Below, piece by piece: positions 55,278-64,000 of a stretch of DNA of 64,000 nucleotides. Location of the stretch: contig CM019825.1 of assembly GCA_009763385.1 (NCBI GenBank), forward strand, positions 117,485,131 through 117,549,130, read 5' to 3'. Within the stretch, counting starts at the first letter, position 1; each line of letters opens with the position of its first letter. Both the position numbers and the translations under genes were made by a program. This stretch comes from Coix lacryma-jobi var. lacryma-jobi (taxonomy: Eukaryota > Streptophyta > Magnoliopsida > Poales > Poaceae). The notes below the pieces were generated by a model, which saw only the letters and a program-made list of their open reading frames with translations, ran no database searches and was not told the DNA's origin.

Positions 55278-58200
55278 TTAAAAGCCGCCCCCCGAGCGAA
55301 CGAGAGTGCAAAATCGCCGGGCGTCTAGCGAATATGACGAATCTTCAGGCTCCAGCTTCACTCTCGGGTCAGCGGCGTCGAAAGCAGGGCGGGTGGCCGC
55401 GCGTCTATTTCGTCTTCGTTCAAGGACCCAAGGGTCAAAGGTTTCATAAAAAGTCCGAAGTTTCGCTTCGGTCCGCCGAATTTTCCTAAAGCGCCTTCTC
55501 AGGTATGACGATAAGTCGACACCAGGCAACTGCGCGCAATAGCTTCACCAAAATCGCCTCCAACGCAAAAGTTACCGCATCTAATCATTAACGGCCAGAC
55601 ATCGAGAACTTCATTCAGCAACCCAAGTTTAACATCAACCACCACCGATAACAAAAGTTCAACCATAATCAAATTACAAGCCCTTAGCCAGCAAGGCCTT
55701 TCAGGCTACCCTAGCGTCATCGGCGTTTTCGGCATTAGCAGCCCTGGCAACCGAGCTCTCACGAATGTCCCCCGCGGAACGCGACAGAGTGCCTCCTTCA
55801 ACCCCCTCGGCCTCTTGCTTCCTTTTTTCATCAATGAACGCACCGATTAGAAGCTTGATCCTAGCCTTCTCCTCGGAAGTTTGCAGCAGACACCAAGTAC
55901 ATTAGCGAAATGTCTAGTAAAACCCAACCAAACAAAAACAACACAAAAACAGAGACGAAAGCAAAAACCTTTCCACTACCGACAACAACCTGCATGAGAG
56001 CCCTGTCATTTCCGCCAGCCAGCCAGAAATCTTCAAAAAAAATTCTTCCCAAGAACCTTCACCTCAGGAGGGGTGCGCCAGTAAGAATCAACATCCGCGA
56101 CAGCCAAATCGGCAATATGCGAGCAGCCGGCATTCAGCAGGCTATGACCAATAGCTTTTATACTGGCAGCCGAAGTGTAGTCGCGCGAAAGGTACATGTG
56201 CCCCCCAAGCGCGTCCAGTTCTATACGAAGCCAAGTCAGACGACCGTGCGAGTCGGTTTCGCTTGGCCGTCCGAAAGCACACCAATGCTCTTTAGACTAT
56301 GCACGTACTGCGAAACCAAACCATCGGAGATGGCCAAAAGGCTCGCGCGATCCTCTTCACAAGAACTTTTCAACGCTGCAAGCTCCTCCTTTAGTTTGTC
56401 GGACTCGCGTTGAGCCGACCGACGAGCGTTCTTTTCATCTTCCGCCCTTTTCTTCAAGGCCACATTCTCTTCCTCGAGCTCCTTCACCCGACGATCCTTG
56501 TCTTGTTTCTCCGTCTCAACCCGATAGGAGTACAGTTCGCTCTGGCAGCTTTGGCTCCGTGCAAGCACCAATGCCTGCGACCACAAAAATACAATAAAAT
56601 AAGAATACGACGAAAACGCAATCAACGGGCAAGGCGAACACTTACGCTGGCAAGGTGAAAAGATAGAGCGTGCCCAAGATGGCCGCTGCCAACCTTCAAC
56701 AAATCGCGCTCTACTTCCAGAACAACGAAAGCTTTTTGCGCGCACTCGATAAATTTGCTAGTTTCGCTGTCCTCAGCGGACAAAATGCCAAGCTTCCGGC
56801 AGTCAAAATGGCACGCAAGATGAGAATCGGAAGCTGCACCCAAAAAACGAGCAATCCGATAAGACCCTTCGCGGGCTTCGTCCATTTCGCTCGAGGAGCT
56901 CAACCCGGTATAAAGGCGGGGATCTAGGTAATGTTCAGGCCAGCTACCTAGCTCGATGCGACCATAGCCCAGTAGCTGATTCTCCACCATAGACTGGGTC
57001 AACCAAATAGACTCCCGGAAAAACCGTGACTTACCTTTTTCCACCGATTTTTCGGTTGGTACCACTTTTGCCTTCTCGGTCGGAGCCAGAGAGCTTTTCA
57101 CGCGCTTGGCCACAGGATCAGCTTCAGTGGGGCGGGCCGGTTTCGGAACCCCGGCTTTCACAAGGGCAGGAACGCCCGAAGCAGACATGTCATCATCAAA
57201 AAATGATGCAGCTCCAACCTTGCGAGCCGCCATGCCAGTTAACCCAGACGAACCCTGAAAACAGAGTAAACAAGCGAAACGATCGTCAGAGAAAAAACTC
57301 ACCAAGCGAACACACACAATGAGGTGTAAAAAAACATGTTGATAGCAGTAATAAGAAGGCCAAAAAAAGGTCGGCAAAGCAGCGAGAATAAGAACAACAG
57401 CAAAACTCAAATTTTCACTCTACCTCGGCACGGTCGAAAGGGCCAGCCTCAGGGATGGAGCGCGATGGCACCCCACGACTTTTGCCCAACAGCTTGGCAA
57501 TCGAGCGACAAATTCAGATATCTTCAACCTCCGAAGTCTTACGCTTCCGCTGAACCTGAGCTCGGCCTTTTCTGGCCGTTGCTGGTTTTCCTTTCGCACG
57601 AGCACCGCCTTGATCATCGACCGAAGGGAGGGGACGCTCCCCATATCTAACGCCCATAGCGTCGAAAGCTCTGTTCAGTCGCCCCCGACCGCCAATGGAG
57701 TTGGTTTTGAATTCGCTCTCTTTCGTCACATACGGGCCGCATATTTTGCTGGCCTCCTTCTCAATGTAAGCCACATAAGCAGCATCATCGCAAAAATTAG
57801 CGGGCCATTCAACAAGAAGCGTCACCCCGCGATACCCTCTGGTAGTGACAAAATTTTCAAATTCCATCTCGGAGCAAAGCGGATTCTGGCCGATAGCTAG
57901 CTCTCCTCAACAAGGTCTCGGCTAATTTGGAATCTAGTTGTAAGAGCGAAAGCATCGCCACAAGCTATGCTCTCGTCGTCAGTTAAAGCAGCCAGCGGCG
58001 CATGAAGCCCCTCACACTCTTCTAGCACCGACACGAGAGGAGAAGACTTGTGCAAGCTCTTCACCCTAGCCTGGCGGACAACTTCATTCGAGCAAACACA
58101 GACATAGAACCAGAAATCTGTCCATTAGGCCCACTTGTTCTTGTATGTAGGCGAAATAGAAATGTTGCCCCGAGCCTTGCGGGGAACGAAATTGACACAA

Positions 58201-58784
58201 CCAATTTCACTTGGCAATGACTTCTGGAGAAAGAAATCAGTCACTTGGCTTTGCCGACGATGGATGTCGTAATACTTGACAAAGACATCAGCTCGCAATC
58301 TGCACCCCATCATCTTTAATGCCATCGCAAAAACACTTAGACGCGAAAATGCGTTCGACGTAAGCTGATGAATTTGGATCTTGAACCCACTCAACACTTC
58401 AGCAACAAACCCCTCTAGCGGAAAATCCAGCCTGGCTATGAAGTAGTCGCGGAACACAATGGCCTCATACGGCCTAGGCGTGGGAATCGCTTCTTCCCCA
58501 GGGGCGCGGCACAGCGAAAGCACATGCTCGCTTAAAATCCCTTCTTCGACATAACTCTGCAGAACTGAGGGAGTAACTAGCGAACAACCCAAGTAGAAGG
58601 AGCAGTCGTCTGGGATCGAAATCGAAACAGAATCCCCCTCATCCAAATGCGCGCTTTCGGCTCGATCCTCTATCCGCGCGCCAACGTTTTTGGATCCAAT
58701 AGACAATGTCTGATTCGATTCGGAGACGCTCGAGCTTTCGCTAGAGGAGCCAGATCTGGTCGAAGACGAACTCGTGGACTCCAT
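55278..58784 (-). pseudogene. Antisense gene of Tat element 7 (gypsy-type transposon domain, coiled coil, introns)
   Basis: Counterpart of 35801-39376. The ATG at 58784 opens a Ser-rich, acidic head, then the conserved domain (FRDYFIARLDFP, FVAEVLSGF, HQLTSNAFSRLSVF) to about 58130, where a TAA interrupts just after KNKW. After more coding (57867-57514, LNRAFDAMGVRYGERPLP, like LFDILGIQYENWPAP in element 6) and a TGA, intron 57255-57423 (GAG/GTAGAG ... TTTTCAG/GG) separates an exon with SQSMVEN-type sequence. Intron 56575-56645 (GCCAGC/GTAAGT ... TCGCAG/G) leads to a coiled-coil exon (56574-56236), then a FWLAGGNDRAL motif (about 56005-56037) and a last exon ending near 55278. Splice sites are canonical; at least three stops suggest decay. 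Confidence 0.8.
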
Positions 58785-58933
58785 CTTGCATGGCGGCGAA
58801 AACAAGTAAAATATATATATGACAATAATAAAAGGAAACAAAGCAGCGAAGAGAGCAAGGTAGGCTTAAAAGAAAGCGAATGTGCGAATACAACAAACCG
58901 AGTTTACTCTAATTAAAGGATAAAAACTCTTAC
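58785..58933 (-). other. Probable 5' UTR intron of the element 7 antisense gene
   Basis: Donor G/GTAAGAG at 58933 and acceptor TGCAAG at 58785, directly before the ATG; T-rich between. 149 bp, typical of plant introns. Confidence 0.5.
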
Positions 58934-59075
58934 CGAGCACGTAAACAGAAGCACGAACCCGACATCGAGCGAAACAGAGGTCTGAGCGACAAAACCCGTC
59001 GAAAGCACCGCAGCAGCAAGGAAAGGCAGACAGCAGAGATGGCAGGTGTGACCCGTAGCGGGCGGGGCACGCTCT

Positions 59076-59082
59076 TCTTATA
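59076..59082 (-). promoter_or_regulatory. Possible TATA box for the element 7 antisense gene
   Basis: Minus strand TATAAGA about 140 bp upstream of the 5' UTR intron donor, inside the element and outside its LTR. Confidence 0.4.
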
Positions 59083-59364
59083 GCGCCCTCGCATACGAAA
59101 CGACGTGTTGCCTGAGGAGGAACAACAACAGTGAACCGTCCCGCCTTGGGCGGTTGCCACTAAAGATGCGAACCGTCGCGCCTCGAAACAAGAGCCGTCG
59201 CGTCGCGAGACTGTTCACCTAACCAAAAAAAATTCAGTTCCAACCATCGACAACAGCGGCAAGGATGAGCGAAAACGGCGCAAAGCATTTCGCGGGCGGG
59301 CGCACATGTCAGAGGCAAGTAGCGTCGGCTCGCGATGCCGTGCGGGTCAACGCTGAAGGGCTAT

Positions 59365-60010
59365 TGTTGGGACAGTAGCCCGCGCCGGAGGCACCCGTTC
59401 TCGCCACGAAGGGGTTTCGTCGTATGTCCGCTCGGGCTAAGGCCCCTGGGAGCTCTAAGTCGCTCCAGCCAGACCCGCTTTCGAGCGAAACCACGACGCC
59501 AGGGGCGGGCGTCGCTTTCGTCCGAAAGCGCGGCAAAGGGCTTCGGTGTGAGCGAAAAAGAGTTCGGGGTGAGCGCCCGCGCGGGCGCTCACGCTTCGCA
59601 CGAAAGGATTGCGCGCGCCGGGGGCGCGTTTTCGTCTTTCTGTTCGTTTTGTTGCTGTTCGCAGGTTGCTAAAAGCTTCGGTCAAGAGAAGGCGGCCCAC
59701 CGGCCGCTGGGAGGAGCCGCGCGGGTCCGGGTCCACCAAGAGGTGGAGTTACGAGGATGCCCCTCGAGCTTGGAGGACCGAAGAAACCAGTAGGGTAGTT
59801 GGAGAGGGCACCTTTGTAATTGTGGCAGAGTGGTTGAGTGAGCGCCATTTTGCACCTACGACATCAATCTGGGTTAATATAAATACCCCCGCCTCCCCGA
59901 GGGGAGAGAGCACTGTTCACCCGATCAACGAACTGTTGTCTCCTGTATTCGTCTCGTGCATTCGCTCGTGCGTCAACTGGCTGTTCGAGGGTTTCGGCCC
60001 TGAAAGAACA
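59365..60010 (+). repeat. 3' LTR of element 7
   Basis: 646 bp from TGTTGGGACAGTAGCCC to GAAAGAACA, preceded by the purine-rich GAAGGGCTAT. TATAAATA at 59878-59885. GC-rich with many GCGAAAG/TTCGC words. The following five bases are CTATT; no partner TSD is available because of the truncation. Confidence 0.85.
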
Positions 60011-60600
60011 CTATTAAACAAATTAAAGCATGACATACTAAGAATCATCAAAACCACCATGTCATCATGTGCTAGGAGTTACAATGAGTTCATAGACACC
60101 AACCTTTTGGTTGATGGATACACCACAATTTGAATGTCTTCCTCATGATTCAATTAAAAAGTGCTCTCTAAAATGAAGAAACAACTAGAATGAGAATCAA
60201 GCAATCTAGCCATCAAAATAGTTATAAGGCTACAAAATCAAACGAGTAAAAGCTTGTTAATAACCTTAAAGCAAGAAAATCATGCCCATCCTTGAAAATC
60301 CAAGATCTTCATTGAGTATTTTGGAGAGCGGTCGCAATAATAGTGGGTGTGGCTGAGTGGGGAAACGTGCCTCTGCTGGATGAGTGTGCTCGAGATGGTA
60401 GAGGAGGGAGGAGATCGATGTCTTTGTACTGTAGTCTATCACTACTGCTTCATTCTAAATCACGAATCGTCAGTGATAGCACAATACCATAACTCCACTG
60501 TCGATTCATCCAAACCGGCAATGGTAGCACAACACCACTATGAGTTACGTTTACACCAAAAATCAGCGCAGAGATACCTTCACTGTCGTTTTTTTGGGAC
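60011..60600. other. No gene found; possible relic of another CACTA-like repeat
   Basis: 60011-60340 is AT-rich with nothing I recognise. 60420-60600 has CGTCAGTGATAG, GGCAATGGTAGCAC and CACTGTCG words, which together with 61168-61260 (CGGTTCAGTAGCAACCGACACTGATGG) look like degraded subterminal repeats of a different CACTA type, into which the element at 60601 inserted. Confidence 0.3.
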
Positions 60601-61167
60601 CACTGCTAGAGAATCGGCCTTTAGCCCCGGTTGGGAAGGGGCTTTAGCCCCGGTTTCCCAACCGGGGCTAGCAATCCGGGACTAAAGGTCCCAACCTTTA
60701 GTCCCGGGGTCTTCCCAACCGGGGCTAAAGGCTCCCACGAGGAAAAATAAATGTGCATTTGTGAGATTCAAACTCAGCACCTCTCGCCTCAGGCACGCTT
60801 ACCAACTGAGCTACACAACCCACGTGATGTAGTTCTGGATGTTTTCCTTTTGAATCCACTCAGGAAGGGCCTTTAGCCCCGGTTGGTAACACCAACCGGG
60901 GCTAAAAGGACCTTTAGTCCCGGTTGGTAACACCAACCGGGGCTAAAGGTTCACCTTTAGCCTTTAGCCCCGGTTGGTATTACCAACCGGGACTAAAGGT
61001 TCAGGACCTTTAGTCCGGGTTGATAATACCAACCGGGACTAAAGATTCACCTTTAGCCCCGGTTGGTGTTATCAACCGGGACTAAAGGTCTTTAGCCCCG
61101 GACGCAATTTTTTGCCGAGGCTAAAGCTCAATTGAAAGATCGTCCAAAGGCCTGTTCTCTAGTAGTG
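60601..61167. mobile_element. Non-autonomous CACTA element 1
   Basis: 567 bp. Ends CACTGCTAGAGAA and TTCTCTAGTAGTG form the terminal inverted repeat (one mismatch), flanked by a perfect 3-bp TSD GAC (60598-60600 and 61168-61170). The interior consists of both orientations of CCTTTAGCCCCGGTTGG / CCAACCGGGACTAAAGG subterminal repeats plus a tRNA-like block. Confidence 0.94.
60757..60822 (-). ncRNA. tRNA-like sequence with pol III A and B boxes in CACTA element 1
   Basis: On the minus strand TAGCTCAGTTGG (A box) and GTTTGAATC (B box, one change from consensus) are spaced about as in a tRNA, with a possible anticodon arm between. The acceptor stem does not pair well, so it is tRNA-derived and not a working tRNA gene. 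Confidence 0.5.
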
Positions 61168-61362
61168 GACCCCAGTCATTTTCTGATTTTAATGCTAAGA
61201 ACTAATAGTGAAGAGTTATCATTGGCGGTTCAGTAGCAACCGACACTGATGGAACGACAATGCAGATCTGTAGTCGTGCGGTGGTGCTGCTCATCAGTTG
61301 TAAGATGACGGCAGAAAAGAGATCGATGGCAACACAATTCGAATTCGTAACCGGCCTGTTTA
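61168..61362. other. Spacer between the two small CACTA elements
   Basis: No gene. Holds possible subterminal-repeat relics (CGGTTCAGTAGCAACCGACA, 61227-61246). Confidence 0.3.
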
Positions 61363-61926
61363 CACTACTACAGAATAGGGCCTTTAGCCCCGGTTGGGAA
61401 GGGGCTTTAGCCCCGGTTTCCCAACCGGGACTACCAATCCGGGACTAAAGGCCTCCCACCTTTAGTCCCGGTTGCTCCAAACCGGGGCTAAAGGCTCTCA
61501 CGAGAAAAAATAAATTTGCGTTTGTGAGATTCGAACTCAACACCTCTCGCCTCAGGCACGCTTACCAACTGAGCTACACAACCCACGTGATGTAGTTCTG
61601 GATGTTTTCCTTTTGAATCCACTCGGGAAGGACCTTTAGCCCCGGTTGGTAACACCAACCGGGACTAAAAGCACCTTTAGTGCCGGTTGGTAACACCAAC
61701 CGGGGCTAAAGGTTCACCCTTTAGCCCCGGTTGGTATTACCAACCGCGACTAAAGGTTGGGGGGCCTTTAGTCCGGGTGGGTAAAACCAACCGGGACTAA
61801 AGGTGAACCTTTAGTCCCGGTTGGTTTTACCCACCGGGACTAAATGTCTTTAGTCCCGGACGCAATTTGTAGCCGAGACTATAGCTCAATTGTTAGATCG
61901 GCCTATGACTATATTCTGTAGTAGTG
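61363..61926. mobile_element. Non-autonomous CACTA element 2
   Basis: 564 bp. Ends CACTACTACAGAATA and TATTCTGTAGTAGTG are a perfect 15-bp inverted repeat, with TSD TTA at 61360-61362 and 61927-61929. Same plan and tRNA-like block as element 1, but the repeats differ. Confidence 0.95.
61519..61584 (-). ncRNA. tRNA-like sequence with pol III A and B boxes in CACTA element 2
   Basis: Minus strand TAGCTCAGTTGG and GTTCGAATC, the latter matching the B-box core exactly. Nearly identical to 60757-60822; T-arm pairing is 4 of 5, D-arm 3 of 4, acceptor poor. Confidence 0.55.
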
Positions 61927-62150
61927 TTAGTTTTCAGTCTGTTTTTTTCCCATTAGCATCTACCTAATAATTGCATGCAATTAATATAATTAGTGAAATC
62001 ACATTAACACATACTAGAAGGTACTAGGTAGGTACGGTGTAGACACACATGGAGTACGTAGCTAGGTCATTCATCCTGAGCCGGGGCCGCCGGCCCTTAC
62101 ATATAGTACGAACGTACGTACGAACAGTCCTTGGTTTATGATAATTGTGA
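61927..62150 (-). other. Probable 3' flank of the broken host gene
   Basis: Low-copy-looking AT-rich DNA directly downstream of the stop codon at 62151-62153, interrupted upstream by CACTA element 2. GC-rich patch GAGCCGGGGCCGCCGGCC at 62079-62096. Confidence 0.35.
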
Positions 62151-62642
62151 TTAATTAATGTAGCAACTAGCCTTATTGGGCACCAGCTCTCGTTGTCGTC
62201 GCTGTCTCGACGCTGTAGGTGCTGTCGTAGAAAAAGCTGCTGCTTGTATACCTTCGGCGCCGCCCGTTAGACTAAGCAACGGCGGTGCCTTCTCCTCGTC
62301 ATAGCAGCAGGAGGCGGGAAGGTTGTATTGTTCATCCAGCTGGTTATTAGCAGCACCGGCCGATCCGGCAAACAGCAGTACCTTGTGATGATGATGATCT
62401 TCCTGAGACTGAAAGCCCCCAAAGATGAAGGTGTCCGCGCCAAGCCCACCATGCGCATGGACGCTGCTGCTGATGGTGGTGGCGCATGGCTCATCAAAGT
62501 AAATGCCATGGCCGCCGCCACTGTCCAAACACGTCGTCGCCTGCTGCTCGCCATTAAGGAGGAGGCCGCGGCTACCGGCGGTGGCGGAGAGAAGGGACGT
62601 CGTGCTGTTGTTGTTGGGGGCGAAGCTGCCACCGCTTCTGTA
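62151..62642 (-). pseudogene. Terminal exon of an unidentified host gene, severed by CACTA insertion
   Basis: An open frame on minus of about 163 codons that ends in a TAA at 62151-62153 and is cut at 62642 by the CACTA element's TSD. Composition is unlike any element here: GC-rich, Gly/Ala/Ser-rich with a His run (EDHHHHK) and Glu/Asp patches (DEPC, DEEKAPP), like the disordered C-terminal part of a grass transcription factor. I do not recognise the family. Other frames are also open because of GC content, so this could be non-coding. Upstream exons would lie beyond the CACTA element, outside the window. Confidence 0.45.
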
Positions 62643-64000
62643 CACTACTACAGAAACATGCCTTTAACCCCGGTTGGCAAGGGCCTTTAGCCCCGGTTGC
62701 CGAGCCGGGACTACGCTTCCGGGACTAAAGGCCCCCCCCTTTAGTCCCGGCTCCGGCCACCGGGGCTAAAGCCCCCCCTTTAGTCCCGGTTGGTAATACC
62801 AGCCGGGACTAAAGGGTGCTGCCAGTGGTGCCCCGCAGCAGCACCCTTTAGTCCCGGCTGGTATCACCAACCGGGACTAAAGGGTCCCTGGTTTTTTCTT
62901 TTTTATTTTCATTTCAGTTCTGTTTTTAGTTTTGTTTATTTATTTAATAGGTTTTCTAATATGTATTCTTTGCTGCTAATATATATAATTTATATATATT
63001 AGCAGCATAACACAATAAGCTTATTGCATGCATATATAATTGAACTATAGAACTACATATATATATATATAAATATGTACATATAAAATTACAAGCAATA
63101 TATATACATGTAGAAGTTGTCCAAATATCTATCTACAAAAGTTGTACTCTAAAGTTAGTACTATAAACCTATTACAAGTTGTACTCCATCTAAATATCTA
63201 CAGGGCATACAAATGATCATCATTGTTTGGAATCAACGGGTCGTCGGTATTATAGTAGAACTCGCCGTTTGGACTTATGACTTGTTCCCGAAGAAATCCT
63301 GCTATTGACTCTTGTATTGCTTTCAATTGGTCTTGTAGCATCACTTTTTGCTTCAACCAGTCAGTCTTCAATTGGAATTAAAGAAGATATTAGTTATATC
63401 TATATTATCAATATTAAGTCTACAAAAAATGAAAAGAAACATGTTACGTACTTTGATGATTTCTTCAGGAATTCTATTTGATTCTATCATCATGTACTCG
63501 CAAACATAGAATCCGCATAAGTTGGTACCCTGTTTTTGTCTCAAAATCCACTGTAGAATGAAAAGATTCATCTCGTAATAAAGATATGATATATGACATG
63601 ATATAATAAAGATACACGTACATTGACGAAGGTGTAAACTTACTGGTAGTCGTGGCTTTATTGTAAGTGAGGCCTTACACTGACTCATATGTTCCCGAGC
63701 AATGAATTTTTCCCAAACCCTAATCCGGCCAATGAAACATTAATAGTTGGATCATTATTTATTAATTAGTATATATATACAAGCTTAGTCTCTACTTTAA
63801 GCATGGAAGCTAGGGATCGAAAAATTACCTTTGGAGGATGTCTATCATATCTTGGTAATCTTCTTGCGGTTTGCTCAACGAGTCATAGATTAACACATTG
63901 CTGTGTTTGAGATCAATGACCATCAGTATCCAGTGAAAGCTGTTGATACACATGATTCATATATATAGATTATTAGGGTTAAGTAAAATAAAATGTGCAT
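62643..64000 (-). mobile_element. Large CACTA (En/Spm-type) element, 3' part, runs off the window
   Basis: Begins CACTACTACAGAAAC at 62643, preceded by GTA (62640-62642, expected TSD). Subterminal repeats (CTTTAGTCCCGG and inverse) extend to about 62885, then AT-rich DNA to about 63190, then exons of a protease gene on minus. The other end is outside. Confidence 0.85.
63198..63939 (-). CDS. Ulp1-like (C48) cysteine protease domain of the CACTA element, last four exons
   Basis: Minus-strand exons with canonical GT-AG borders: 63829-63939, 63644-63719, 63452-63550, 63198-63365 (TAG 63198-63200). The first carries HWILMVID and IYDS (catalytic His and Asp); the third carries QKQGTNLCGFYVCEY (oxyanion Gln region and catalytic Cys). 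These are the C48/SUMO-protease signatures found in proteins encoded by many grass CACTA elements. The last exon encodes an amphipathic stretch and the tail DDPLIPNNDDHLYAL. All four exons are open and in phase, unlike the retroelement genes in this window. Upstream exons lie beyond the edge. Target of the protease is unknown. Confidence 0.85.

Larger units (their letters stand above)
51926..60010 (+). mobile_element. Element 7: second Tat-type gypsy element, 5' truncated
   Basis: Starts inside pol just before the integrase and runs to a complete 3' LTR (59365-60010). Order: integrase, two tandem arrays, antisense gene on minus, LTR. No matching 5' LTR exists in the window, so gag, protease, reverse transcriptase and RNase H are lost. 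The layout is the same as element 6, but nucleotide similarity is low outside integrase and the GGTTTTTTAACGAGGCA motif; it is a different family. Confidence 0.85.

Noticed and set aside
60757..60822. A functional tRNA gene
   Set aside because: Acceptor stem does not pair and anticodon loop would be eight bases; only the A and B boxes are convincing.
62982..63105. TA-rich tract as a regulatory element or origin
   Set aside because: Simple AT repeat in the 3' region of the CACTA gene; nothing beyond low complexity is visible.

Overview
This window is plant DNA, and specifically a gene-poor, transposon-packed stretch of a grass genome (probably panicoid; the species cannot be fixed from sequence alone). 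The evidence is: Sirevirus-type copia elements with 2 kb LTRs, Tat-lineage gypsy elements with a second RNase H and an antisense ORF, a copia LTR beginning like BARE/Angela, and CACTA elements built from the CTTTAGTCCCGG / CCGGGACTAAAG repeats common in grasses. There are no bacterial-type operons, rRNA genes or CRISPR arrays.

Layout. Positions 1-51,000 form one nested stack, and most levels can be proven from target-site duplications (TSDs). The outermost level is a degraded gypsy-type element (here family 4: LTR pieces 2409-2751 and 32074-32242, primer site 32251-32270, leader/gag remnant 50732-51016). Into its LTR went an ORF-less LTR element on the minus strand (element 3, 2752-32068, TSD AATAC). 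Into the 3' LTR of element 3 went Sirevirus-1 (4054-27404, plus, TSD TAGCC). Into the gag of Sirevirus-1 went Sirevirus-2 (7927-19554, plus, TSD GTTGG). Independently, downstream of the family 4 primer site, a Tork/Angela-like copia element inserted on the minus strand (element 5, 32320-50726, TSD AGAAA), and into its protease region went a Tat-type gypsy element (element 6, 34768-47136, minus, TSD CCAAC/CCAAT). A third Sirevirus-1-family copy (copy A, minus) runs off the left edge (1-2408).

From 51,017 to 51,925 there are LTR-like relics. 51,926-60,010 is a 5'-truncated second Tat element (element 7, plus) with integrase, two tandem arrays, an intron-containing antisense gene and its 3' LTR. 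The last 4 kb (60,011-64,000) holds two small non-autonomous CACTA elements with precise 3-bp TSDs, each carrying a tRNA-like pol III box pair; the probable last exon of a broken host gene (62151-62642, minus); and the end of a large CACTA element encoding a Ulp1-like (C48) cysteine protease with its catalytic residues present.

How the parts work together. Every retroelement polyprotein here is broken by stops or frameshifts, many of the stops being CAG to TAG or CGA to TGA as expected from deamination of methylated cytosine. The most interesting material is not the polyproteins. It is (1) the antisense, intron-bearing gene shared by both Tat elements, whose product in element 6 begins with a stretch nearly identical to the histone H3 tail; (2) the arrays of covarying hairpins and of odd palindromes in Sirevirus LTRs; (3) a heptamer, CGAAGGT, scattered in one main orientation through all of element 6; and (4) primer-binding-site echoes embedded inside LTR ends and in 3' non-coding regions.
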